DNA of 58,205 bases from Intrasporangium calvum (GTDB taxonomy: Bacteria; Actinomycetota; Actinomycetes; Actinomycetales; Dermatophilaceae): the NCBI RefSeq assembly GCF_028446585.1, contig NZ_JAPFQL010000057.1:1-58205 (forward strand). The letters run 5' to 3'. The notes below the pieces were generated by a model. That model saw only the letters and a program-made list of their open reading frames with translations, had not been told where the DNA came from and ran no database searches. Positions 43,032 to 50,242 of the stretch are shown here, piece by piece; within the stretch, counting starts at the first letter, position 1; every line of letters begins with the position of its first letter. A program made the translations under genes and the position numbers.

Positions 43032-43052
43032 CGGATGCCGCTGGGCGCGCTC
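43032..43052 (-). repeat. Dispersed repeat, copy 13
   Basis: Core with one change (CAGCGGCATCCG) just after the ispE stop. Confidence 0.65.
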
Positions 43053-43065
43053 CCAGCCCCATCTC

Positions 43066-43183
43066 ACTCGAGTGGCCCCGATATCCACGGCTCAGCCTCT
43101 GCATACCGGGGCCACTCGAGTTTGGGGGTGTGCACACCGGGGCCACTCGAGTTTGGGGGTGTGGATACCGGGGCCACTCGAGT
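43066..43183. repeat. One inverted arm and three 31-bp-spaced direct repeats
   Basis: CGGGGCCACTCGAGT occurs at 43107-43121, 43138-43152 and 43169-43183, exactly 31 bp apart, with similar GGGGGTGTG spacers. Its complement occurs once at 43066-43080, so any of the three can form a 15-bp stem with it. Located between ispE and the ABC-F gene; likely a duplicated terminator. Confidence 0.75.
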
Positions 43184-43224
43184 TCGGGGGAGGGGACGGA
43201 TTGGGTGGTGGGCGCAGCAGGCCG

Positions 43225-43230
43225 TAGGGT
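43225..43230 (+). promoter_or_regulatory. Possible -10 of ABC-F gene
   Basis: TAGGGT ends 10 nt before the ATG at 43241, so a leader of a few bases at most. Confidence 0.4.
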
Positions 43231-43240
43231 CGGGAACGCC

Positions 43241-45112
43241 ATGCCACCTGCCGCCGCCAACCTGATCAACCTCGAGCGGGTGTCCCTCGTCTTCGGGACC
43301 ACCCACGTCCTCGACGACGTGTCCATCGGGGTCCTCTCGGGTGACCGCATCGGCATCGTCGGACGCAACGGTGGCGGCAAGTCGACGCTGCTGCGGGTCA
43401 TCGCCGGCAGCCAGGAGCCGGATCAGGGCCGCGTGTCCCGCCAGGGTGGCGCCGCCGGCCTCCGGGTGGGGATGCTCTCGCAGGACGACACGCTCGACCC
43501 CGGCCACACGGTGCGCGAGGCCGTCCTGCGCGACCGCCCCGAGCACGTGTGGGCCGGCGACGCCCGGATCCGCGACGTCCTCACCGGCCTGCTCGGCGGC
43601 ATCGACGCCCCCAACGTCGGGGGTCTCGACGCGATCGTCGGGCCGATGTCGGGCGGCGAGCGGCGCCGCCTCGCCCTCGCCCAGCTGCTCGTCGACGACC
43701 CCGAGCTGCTCCTGCTCGACGAGCCGACCAACCACCTCGACGTCGAGGGGGTCGCCTGGCTCGCCGAGCACCTCGCCACCCAGCGACCGCGGCCCGGCAA
43801 CGCGACCGTGGCCATCACGCACGACCGCTGGTTCCTCGACGCCTACGCGACCCTGACGTGGGAGGTCGAGGGCGGCGGCGTCAGCTCGTTCGAGGGCGGC
43901 TACGCGGCCTACGTCCTGGCCAAGGCCGAGCGGGACCGCCTCGCCGGCGTCGTCGCCGACCGCCGCTCCAACCTGATGCGCAAGGAGCTCGCCTGGTTGC
44001 GGCGCGGTGCCCCGGCCCGCACCAGCAAGCCGAAGTTCCGGATCGACGCCGCCAACGCCCTCATCGCCGACGAGCCGCCGCCGCGCAACGCGGTCGAGCT
44101 GACGTCGTTCGCGACGAAGCGGCTCGGCAAGGACGTGCTCGACCTCGAGGACGCCACCGTCGTCCTCGGCCGGCCGCCGCACGAACGGACCATCCTCGAC
44201 AGGGTCACCTGGCGTCTCGCGCCCGGCGAGCGCGTGGGCCTCGTCGGCGTCAACGGGGCCGGCAAGTCGACGCTGCTGCGTGCCCTGACCGGGGAGCAGC
44301 CGCTGACGGGCGGCCGGCGCAAGATCGGCAAGACCGTGGCGATCGCGCACCTGACGCAGGAGGTCCGCGAGCTCGACCGCTTCGCGACGTGGCGGGTCAT
44401 CGAGGCCATCGAGGACGTCCGCCAGTACACCACGCTCGGCGGCAAGGAGATCAGCGCCTCCCAGCTCGCGACCCGGCTCGGCTTCCCCGGCGGCCGCCAG
44501 CAGGCACGGGTCGGAGACCTCTCCGGTGGCGAGCGCCGCCGCCTCCAGCTGACCCGGCTGCTCCTCGGCGAGCCCAACGTCCTGATCCTCGACGAGCCGA
44601 CCAACGACCTCGACATCGAGACCCTGACCAGCCTCGAGGACGTCCTCGACGGGTGGGCCGGGACGCTCATCGTCGTCAGCCACGACCGCTACCTCCTCGA
44701 GCGCGCCTGCGACCACCAGCTCGCCCTCCTCGGCGACGGGAAGGTGCGCGGCCTGCCCGGCGGTGTCGACGAGTACCTCCGCCTCCGCGCCGCAACCCCC
44801 CGCCGACCCAGCCGTATGCCGCTGAGCCAGCCCAGCGGCATACGTGCAGATTCGAGCGGGGCCGGGTCGGCGCCCTCCGCGGGTGCCGGCCCCAGCGCGG
44901 CGGAGGTGCGGGAGGCGCGCAAGACGATGTCCCGGATCGAGAAGCAGCTCTCGCGGTTGACCGACCGGGAGGAACGGCTCCATGGCGAGATGGTCACGGC
45001 GGCGACGGATCCGACCGCCCTGGCGGACCTCAACGCGAGGCTGCAGGAGGTCGTCGCCGAGAAGGAGACGCTCGAGCTCGAGTGGCTGGAGGCGGCCGAG
45101 CTCGTCGAGTAA
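43241..45112 (+). CDS. ABC-F family ATPase (Uup/EttA-like)
   Basis: A 623-residue cytoplasmic protein with two ABC domains and no membrane segment; ABC-F members act on the ribosome. Walker A motifs GRNGGGKSTLL (about residue 40) and GVNGAGKSTLL, signatures MSGGERRRLALAQ and LSGGERRRLQLTR, Walker B LLLLDEPTNHLD and LILDEPTNDLD. A C-terminal coiled coil (about 560-620) resembles the Uup DNA/RNA-binding end. The linker before it carries a palindromic pair of dispersed repeats (RMPLSQPSGIR). Resistance versus housekeeping role is not decidable from sequence. Confidence 0.92.
   Translation: MPPAAANLINLERVSLVFGTTHVLDDVSIGVLSGDRIGIVGRNGGGKSTLLRVIAGSQEPDQGRVSRQGGAAGLRVGMLSQDDTLDPGHTVREAVLRDRPEHVWAGDARIRDVLTGLLGGIDAPNVGGLDAIVGPMSGGERRRLALAQLLVDDPELLLLDEPTNHLDVEGVAWLAEHLATQRPRPGNATVAITHDRWFLDAYATLTWEVEGGGVSSFEGGYAAYVLAKAERDRLAGVVADRRSNLMRKELAWLRRGAPARTSKPKFRIDAANALIADEPPPRNAVELTSFATKRLGKDVLDLEDATVVLGRPPHERTILDRVTWRLAPGERVGLVGVNGAGKSTLLRALTGEQPLTGGRRKIGKTVAIAHLTQEVRELDRFATWRVIEAIEDVRQYTTLGGKEISASQLATRLGFPGGRQQARVGDLSGGERRRLQLTRLLLGEPNVLILDEPTNDLDIETLTSLEDVLDGWAGTLIVVSHDRYLLERACDHQLALLGDGKVRGLPGGVDEYLRLRAATPRRPSRMPLSQPSGIRADSSGAGSAPSAGAGPSAAEVREARKTMSRIEKQLSRLTDREERLHGEMVTAATDPTALADLNARLQEVVAEKETLELEWLEAAELVE
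44813..44844. repeat. Dispersed repeat, copies 14 and 15 as an inverted pair
   Basis: Two exact cores face each other: CGTATGCCGCTG (44813-44824) and CAGCGGCATACG (44833-44844), separated by 8 nt, forming a 12-bp stem. Both are in frame inside the ABC-F linker. Confidence 0.85.
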
Positions 45113-45146
45113 CCACGCGGGCGGGGCGCCCGCAGCCCCCTTCTCA

Positions 45147-45192
45147 ATCGAAAGAGCAGTTCGCGACACCCGTCGCGAACTGCTCTTTCGAT
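45147..45192. terminator. Bidirectional hairpin, CGAAAGAGCAGTTCG family
   Basis: Perfect 21-bp arms (45147-45167, 45172-45192) with loop ACCC, between the convergent ABC-F and M36 genes. Same unit as at 36162-36272 and related to 71-119. Confidence 0.75.
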
Positions 45193-45219
45193 CAAAGCGG
45201 GGGGGGGAGGGGGCCGCGG

Positions 45220-48200
45220 TCAGCGGTTGTCGACCGCCTTGACCTCGATCGCCACGTCGGCACCGGTCCAGAGGTGCGTGAGCACGTAGACCGACCCCGG
45301 CGGGATGACCGCGGACTCGTCGGCAGCCGAGGTCGCGACCGAACCGGTGAGCCCGCACGAGCTGTCGAGGAAGTACAGGTCGAGGTCGTGGCCGGCGCTC
45401 GAGTCGGCCGCGCTCGTGCCCGTCACCGCGACCGAGTGCAGACCGTCGGAGAACCCGGCCGGCAGCTTGGTCACCCAGCCGTCGACGCCCTGGGACGACG
45501 GCGGGAAGACGCAGGCGGTGTTCATCTCGGTGCCGGTCACGCCGAAGACGTTCTGCAGGCCGGTGACGTCACCCGCGGCCGGGTTGGGCAGCGAGATCGT
45601 GCCCGCATCCGAGTAGTCCGGGTCGGGCGTCACCGTGCCGTTCTCGACGACGGCGCCCGAGCCGAACGCCTGGATCTCGGCGACCTGCGCGTACTTCGTC
45701 GTGTCGCCCTGCACGGAGTCGATGAAGAACCGCAGGTAGGCGGCCTTCGTCGGCTTCTCGAGGGCGAAGGTCGTGTAGTTGAGGTCCGCGGCGGTCGGGC
45801 GTGGCGCCTGGTAGCCAAAGGCCCCGGTCCGCACCGTCTGCCACGTCACCCCGTCGAGCGAGGTCTGCACCGTGAAGTCCTTCAACGCCGAGAACCGCGA
45901 GGCGTTCGTCGCCTTGAAGGCGCTGACTCGCACCGAGAACACGGTGGCCGTGTCGGCGAGCTTGACCGTGACCCGCTCGTCGGGCCCGGCGTTGTAGGCG
46001 CCGCTCGCGTCCTTGCGCGTCGACCAGACCGAGGCCGCGGTGTCGTCGAAGGCGAACTTCGCGGGCTGCCCGTCGTCCTCGTTCGACACCGACACGATGG
46101 ACGCGCCGGCCGCGCTGGACACCAGGTTGGGGGCGAGGCGGATCGTCCGGGCCCGGTTCTTGCCGGCCGTCACCGTGAAGTCCTCGATCGTCTGCGCGCC
46201 GAAACCGGGGGCCTGCACGGTCAACGGATAGGTCCCGGCCACGGCGCGCACCGTCGCGCCTCCGGTGGAGCCGGTCCGCGTGAGCGGGCTGACCCGGGCC
46301 TCGAAGACGCCGAGGATGACCTTGGCCCCGCTGATCGGCTCACCGGTCGTCGCGTTGACGAAGGTCAGCGCGACCGTCCCGTTGCGCCCGGAGGCCGGGT
46401 GGTCGAACCCGGGCTGCGGGTCCGTCTCGTCACCGGTCGCCGAGACGGCCGACGCCCCGGCGCCACGCCGGGCGAAGACCGACCAGATCAGGTCGGTGTC
46501 GTCCCCGTGGTAGCGGTCGAGGTCGGCCGTGAGGATGGCGTCGCGCTGGTCGAGGAAGGAGGGGTTGGGTGCGCTGATCGGCATCGCGTCCGTCACGAGC
46601 CGGGCGGCCCGCTCAGCACCGGCAGCCTTGCCGTACCTGGCCACGAGCGCCCGGTGCAGGTCCCAGAGGATCGCCGTCCAGATCTCGCCGTCGGCGTGCA
46701 CCTCGGGCCCGGTCACGTCGTAGCCGACGTCGCCGAAGGTGTTCGGGTTCTTGGTGAACTCGTAGTTGCGGATGCCGCGAGTCTCGTTGCCGGTCGCATA
46801 GGCGCCGACCACGGCTCGCGAGGGCTCGAGCCCCGCCGCATGGGCGTGGTTGAGGGCGTACCAGTCGCCCCAGCCCTCACCCATCGATCCCGACTGGTGC
46901 GACCCGAGGGCGCCGCCCCCGGCGACGTAGCGGTTCGACAGGCCGTGGCTGTACTCGTGCTCGATGACCGACATGTCGAACGAGCCGTCGCGGTGCGGAC
47001 CCTCGAAGGCATCCTCGATCGGCTCCCAGAGGAACATCCCGCTCCACGGCGGGATCCCGTCGTCGAGCGTCAGCATGTAGGCGTTGTCGCGCCCGGTGTA
47101 GGTCGGTGCCCCACCGGAGGCGGCCCCGGCCTGGACGAGGCCGCGGATCGCGTCGCCGCCGAGGCCGCCGTTGCCGCCGTTGTCGGTCTGGAAGTTGCCG
47201 CCGCTCTCCGTGAATCCCAGACCGTAGAGGCGGTCGTGAATCCGGTTGTGGTGGAAGAAGAGGTTGGTCGCCGCGGGGTTGAGGTCCTCGGCGTAGGACG
47301 GCGGCACGGTCTGGCCCTTCGTCGCCGCCCACTGGTTCGTGTAGTCGTAGTCGAAGTGCCCGTCGACAGCGACCGGCCGGGGCGCGTTGTCGACCGGGCC
47401 GATGAAGTTGGACCAGTTGGCGTAGGAGTCGGCGTTGTTGCCGATCGTGGTCACGCCGGTGCCGGTCGCGCCGGTCAGGTCGACCCAGCCCTTCGGCGAC
47501 TCCTCGGTGACGCCGAACGGGGCCTCCCGCGGCTCACCGCCGTGCTCCGCGCCGGGGTAGTTGTCGTAGACCGTGCCGTGCGCATCCTCGAACTGGACGA
47601 CGCTCGCCCGGTGCAGGACGGCCCCGCTCGTCCCGTCGACGATGACCTCCCAGGCCTGCGTCTGCTCCTTGATGAAGAAGACCTTGTAGGCGGCGACCGG
47701 CCCGCTCTTCGTCGGGAAGACGACCTTGCGCGCGTAGCCGGGTCCTGCGAACGGCCCGGGGTCGAACGTCGTGAAGCCCGCCTGCGTCCCGGTTGCCTTG
47801 GGCGCGAACGCAGCTCCCGGGGCGAGCGTCGTCGCCACCTTGAGCAGCGCCCCTGCCTCACCCAGCACCCAGCCCGACCTCAGCGTCTCTCCGGGAGCCA
47901 GCTCAGCGGCATACGAGAGGATTCGCCCGTCCTTGGTGACAGCGACGGTGGCGCGTCCACCACGCGCGGCGGGCGCCCCGGCGACCGTCTGGACGAACGT
48001 CACGACGTGCGTCCCCGTGCCGGGGAGCGTGTGGTCCCTCGCGACGGTCAGCGCGCTCACCTGCCGGGAGGTCAGGCCGTATGCCGCTGGGCTCGCTGCC
48101 AGCCACGAGCGGGCGATGTCGACGGCTGAGCCCGAAGCGGGACCGGTGAGGTGGCCGTCGGCGCGCAGGGTCCGCAGCGTGCCGAATCGGGGGTCCCACG

Positions 48201-48453
48201 TGGCCCGTGCGCCAGAGCCCGACGCGGCGACGAGCTCGGTGACGGCGGTGCGGGTTGCCTGCGTCGGAGCGACCGCCGTGGTGACGGCTCGGGTGTCGAG
48301 CGTCTTCAGGAGGTCGTCGGCGACGTCGGACAGGGTGTTCGACGTCGCGGGGGTGACGCTCGTCGGGGGCGCGGCGGCGGCGAGGGGGACGCCCGCCGCG
48401 GCAGTGATGGCGCACAGTCCCACCGCGAGGACGTGCTTGGGGGTGATGCCCAC
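45220..48453 (-). CDS. Secreted M36 (fungalysin) metalloprotease
   Basis: A 1077-residue extracellular zinc protease. Signal peptide (about 1-28, ending AAAA). An FTP/propeptide region (about 40-290) precedes the peptidase domain with VIEHEYSHGLSNRY (HExxH near residue 497) and the downstream Glu ligand in MGEGWGDW. Two accessory regions follow: a carboxypeptidase-regulatory-like beta domain (about 690-770) and a discoidin (F5/8 C) domain (about 780-930). A C-terminal beta domain ends the protein. GTG start with AAAGGAG. Two dispersed-repeat copies lie in the propeptide region. Confidence 0.93.
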   Translation of the reverse strand: MGITPKHVLAVGLCAITAAAGVPLAAAAPPTSVTPATSNTLSDVADDLLKTLDTRAVTTAVAPTQATRTAVTELVAASGSGARATWDPRFGTLRTLRADGHLTGPASGSAVDIARSWLAASPAAYGLTSRQVSALTVARDHTLPGTGTHVVTFVQTVAGAPAARGGRATVAVTKDGRILSYAAELAPGETLRSGWVLGEAGALLKVATTLAPGAAFAPKATGTQAGFTTFDPGPFAGPGYARKVVFPTKSGPVAAYKVFFIKEQTQAWEVIVDGTSGAVLHRASVVQFEDAHGTVYDNYPGAEHGGEPREAPFGVTEESPKGWVDLTGATGTGVTTIGNNADSYANWSNFIGPVDNAPRPVAVDGHFDYDYTNQWAATKGQTVPPSYAEDLNPAATNLFFHHNRIHDRLYGLGFTESGGNFQTDNGGNGGLGGDAIRGLVQAGAASGGAPTYTGRDNAYMLTLDDGIPPWSGMFLWEPIEDAFEGPHRDGSFDMSVIEHEYSHGLSNRYVAGGGALGSHQSGSMGEGWGDWYALNHAHAAGLEPSRAVVGAYATGNETRGIRNYEFTKNPNTFGDVGYDVTGPEVHADGEIWTAILWDLHRALVARYGKAAGAERAARLVTDAMPISAPNPSFLDQRDAILTADLDRYHGDDTDLIWSVFARRGAGASAVSATGDETDPQPGFDHPASGRNGTVALTFVNATTGEPISGAKVILGVFEARVSPLTRTGSTGGATVRAVAGTYPLTVQAPGFGAQTIEDFTVTAGKNRARTIRLAPNLVSSAAGASIVSVSNEDDGQPAKFAFDDTAASVWSTRKDASGAYNAGPDERVTVKLADTATVFSVRVSAFKATNASRFSALKDFTVQTSLDGVTWQTVRTGAFGYQAPRPTAADLNYTTFALEKPTKAAYLRFFIDSVQGDTTKYAQVAEIQAFGSGAVVENGTVTPDPDYSDAGTISLPNPAAGDVTGLQNVFGVTGTEMNTACVFPPSSQGVDGWVTKLPAGFSDGLHSVAVTGTSAADSSAGHDLDLYFLDSSCGLTGSVATSAADESAVIPPGSVYVLTHLWTGADVAIEVKAVDNR
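47900..47915 (+). repeat. Dispersed repeat, copy 16 (intragenic)
   Basis: Exact core in the M36 gene, antisense to it; read as SYAAELAP. Confidence 0.75.
48078..48097 (-). repeat. Dispersed repeat, copy 16b (intragenic)
   Basis: Exact core with GCGAGCC flank in the M36 gene, same sense, read as SPAAYG, 163 bp from the previous copy and in the opposite direction. Confidence 0.8.
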
Positions 48454-48469
48454 AGGTTGCTCCTTTGCA

Positions 48470-48483
48470 GCTCCAGCTGGAGC
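48470..48483. promoter_or_regulatory. 14-bp palindrome before the M36 gene
   Basis: GCTCCAGCTGGAGC, a perfect palindrome centred about 23 bp upstream of the GTG at 48453. A candidate operator or part of the 5' leader hairpin. Confidence 0.4.
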
Positions 48484-48541
48484 GGGCCGGGTCGGCCCGA
48501 TGGCAGAGCAACGAGGGACAGGGCCCCGGGGCTACGGGTGC

Positions 48542-49057
48542 TCAGGCCTCGTGCGACTCGAGGGGGGCGAGCATGCGGCGCAGCAGGTCGGCGAGGGTGG
48601 CCTGGTCGGTGGGGGACAGCTCCGACAGCAGCGACTTCTCCTGCTCGATGAGGTCCGCCATCGCCGCATCGACGACGTCCCGGCCGCTCGGGGTGAGGTG
48701 GACGAGCACGCCGCGGCGGTCGCTCGGGTCGGGGCGGCGCTCGACGAGGCCGGTGCGCTCGAGCCGGTCGACCCGGTTGGTCATGGTGCCGGAGGTGACG
48801 AGGGTCTGCTGGACCAGCTGCCCGGGCGAGAGCTCGTAGGGCTCGCCGGCACGCCGCAGGGCCGACAGGACATCGAAGGCCCAACCATCGAGGTGGTGCA
48901 CGGAGAACGCCGAACCGCGAGCCAGGTCGAGCCGGCGGGCGAGCCGGGAGACGCGGGAGAGGACCTCTAGCGGGGTGACGTCGAGGTCTGGACGCTCACG
49001 GCGCCATGCAGAGACGATGACGTCGACGTCATCGACGGGCTGGCGATCGGGGCTCAT
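48542..49057 (-). CDS. MarR-family transcriptional regulator
   Basis: A 171-residue winged-helix dimeric regulator. The recognition-helix region is LVTSGTMTNRVDRLERTGLV, and the wing is ERRPDPSDRRGVLVHLTPSG. Divergent from the methyltransferase gene, with overlapping palindromes between them that are likely its operator, so it probably represses both itself and tam. The effector is unknown. Confidence 0.92.
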   Translation of the reverse strand: MSPDRQPVDDVDVIVSAWRRERPDLDVTPLEVLSRVSRLARRLDLARGSAFSVHHLDGWAFDVLSALRRAGEPYELSPGQLVQQTLVTSGTMTNRVDRLERTGLVERRPDPSDRRGVLVHLTPSGRDVVDAAMADLIEQEKSLLSELSPTDQATLADLLRRMLAPLESHEA

Positions 49058-49077
49058 GGGCCAACTCTAGAAGCACC

Positions 49078-49098
49078 GTCAAGACTCTTGACATCAAG
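49078..49098. promoter_or_regulatory. MarR-type operator in the divergent region
   Basis: GTCAAGACTCTTGAC (49078-49092) has 7-bp arms around one base. CTTGACATCAAG (49087-49098) overlaps it as a second palindrome. TTGA/TCAA arms are typical of MarR-family sites. Confidence 0.6.
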
Positions 49099-49118
49099 CG
49101 AAAGTGGGGAGCGCGCAC

Positions 49119-49967
49119 ATGGCAGGGCAGGAGCAGGGAGCGTTCGCGGCCGGGGTGCGGGACGTGGCCTGGGACCCGAAGCAGTACGGCCGTTTCGCGG
49201 ACCATCGCAGCCGTCCCTTCCACGAGCTGGTGGCCCGCATCCCGACGCCGTCCCCGCGACGCGTCGTCGACCTCGGCTGCGGGCCCGGCGAGCTGACCCT
49301 CGGCCTCGCGGAGCGCTGGCCCGAGGCCAGGGTCGTGGGAGTCGACAGCTCACCGGAGATGCTCGCCGAGGCGCGCGCCCGCGACACCGAGGGTCGCGTC
49401 GAGTGGGTGGGGTCGCGGGCCGAGGACTGGGACCCCGTCGTCACCGGCGACGCGGCCTTCGACGTCCTCATCAGCAACGCGACGCTCCAGTGGGTGCCCA
49501 CTCACCTGCGGCTCAGTCCCGCCTGGTTCGAGGCGCTGGCGGCCGGTGGGACCTTCGCGATGCAGGTGCCCGCCAACTTCGACGCCCCGTCGCACCGGCT
49601 CATGCGGGAGGTCGCAGCGCGGCATCCTCGTGCAGACGACCTGGAGGAGCCGCTCGACCGGACCCGGTCGGTCGCCCTCCCCGAGACGTATGCGGCGCTG
49701 CTGCTCGACCTCGGGGCGGACGTCGACGCGTGGCAGACCACGTATCTGCAGGTGCTTGCCGCCGAGGAGGGCGCGCCCCATCCAGTGCTCGAATGGGTCC
49801 GCGGCACCGGCCTGCGTCCCGTCCTCGGCGTGCTCACCGACGAGGCGGAGCGGGCGGCGTTCCTCGCGGACTACGAGCGGGAGCTCGAGGTGGCCTACCC
49901 CCGCCGCGGGTTCGGAGTGCTCTTCCCGTTCACCCGGCTCTTCGTGGTCGCCCGGAAGTCCGCCTGA
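49119..49967 (+). CDS. tam: Trans-aconitate 2-methyltransferase
   Basis: SAM-dependent methylation of trans-aconitate, which relieves aconitase inhibition. The 282-residue product has AWDPKQYGRFADHRSRPFHE near the start, SAM motif VVDLGCGPGELTLGLAERWP, GVDSSPEML, and NATLQWVPTHLRL, a family signature. ATG 49119 is preceded by GGGGAG; an upstream GTG (49104) is less likely. Confidence 0.9.
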   Translation: MAGQEQGAFAAGVRDVAWDPKQYGRFADHRSRPFHELVARIPTPSPRRVVDLGCGPGELTLGLAERWPEARVVGVDSSPEMLAEARARDTEGRVEWVGSRAEDWDPVVTGDAAFDVLISNATLQWVPTHLRLSPAWFEALAAGGTFAMQVPANFDAPSHRLMREVAARHPRADDLEEPLDRTRSVALPETYAALLLDLGADVDAWQTTYLQVLAAEEGAPHPVLEWVRGTGLRPVLGVLTDEAERAAFLADYERELEVAYPRRGFGVLFPFTRLFVVARKSA

Positions 49968-50242
49968 CGATTCGTGCAAAAAGCCCGTCATGAAACGAGT
50001 CGTGACTCGTCTACAGCAAGACGACGGTTTCCGGGACTCCCGTTCGTCAGGGGAGGGAGTGCCCCTGACGGGAAGCCGGCCGCCGTCAGGCCTCGCCCCG
50101 CCGAGGGGTTTCGTGGAGGGGACTCCTCGACAGGGCGAGGCCACAACAATCACCCTCCCGCTGATCTGAGCCGTTCGCCTCGACGGAGCCGGGCATGCTT
50201 GGCAGACTGGTCTGACACGGGGGACGTCGGAAGGTTCTGTGC
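49968..50242 (+). other. Intergenic with two inverted repeats
   Basis: ACGAGT and ACTCGT (49995-50010) form a short stem, and 50038-50073 a longer bulged hairpin (TCAGGGG with CCCCTGA, TCCCG with CGGGA) that may end tam. No gene seen. No clear promoter of the downstream sigma gene was identified. Confidence 0.4.

Noticed and set aside
43107-43183. 31-bp-spaced repeats as a CRISPR array
   Set aside because: Only three 15-bp repeats with near-identical spacers, a matching inverted arm, and no cas genes; fits a duplicated hairpin.
43549-48129. A 1526-codon open frame on the plus strand
   Set aside because: It covers the ABC-F gene in another frame and the M36 gene in antisense; its translation is Arg/Pro/Gly-rich and has no domains.
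49991-50012. ECF-type autoregulatory promoter (GAAAC then CGTCT) before the sigma gene
   Set aside because: Spacing of about 11 bp is too short for ECF promoters (about 16-17 bp).
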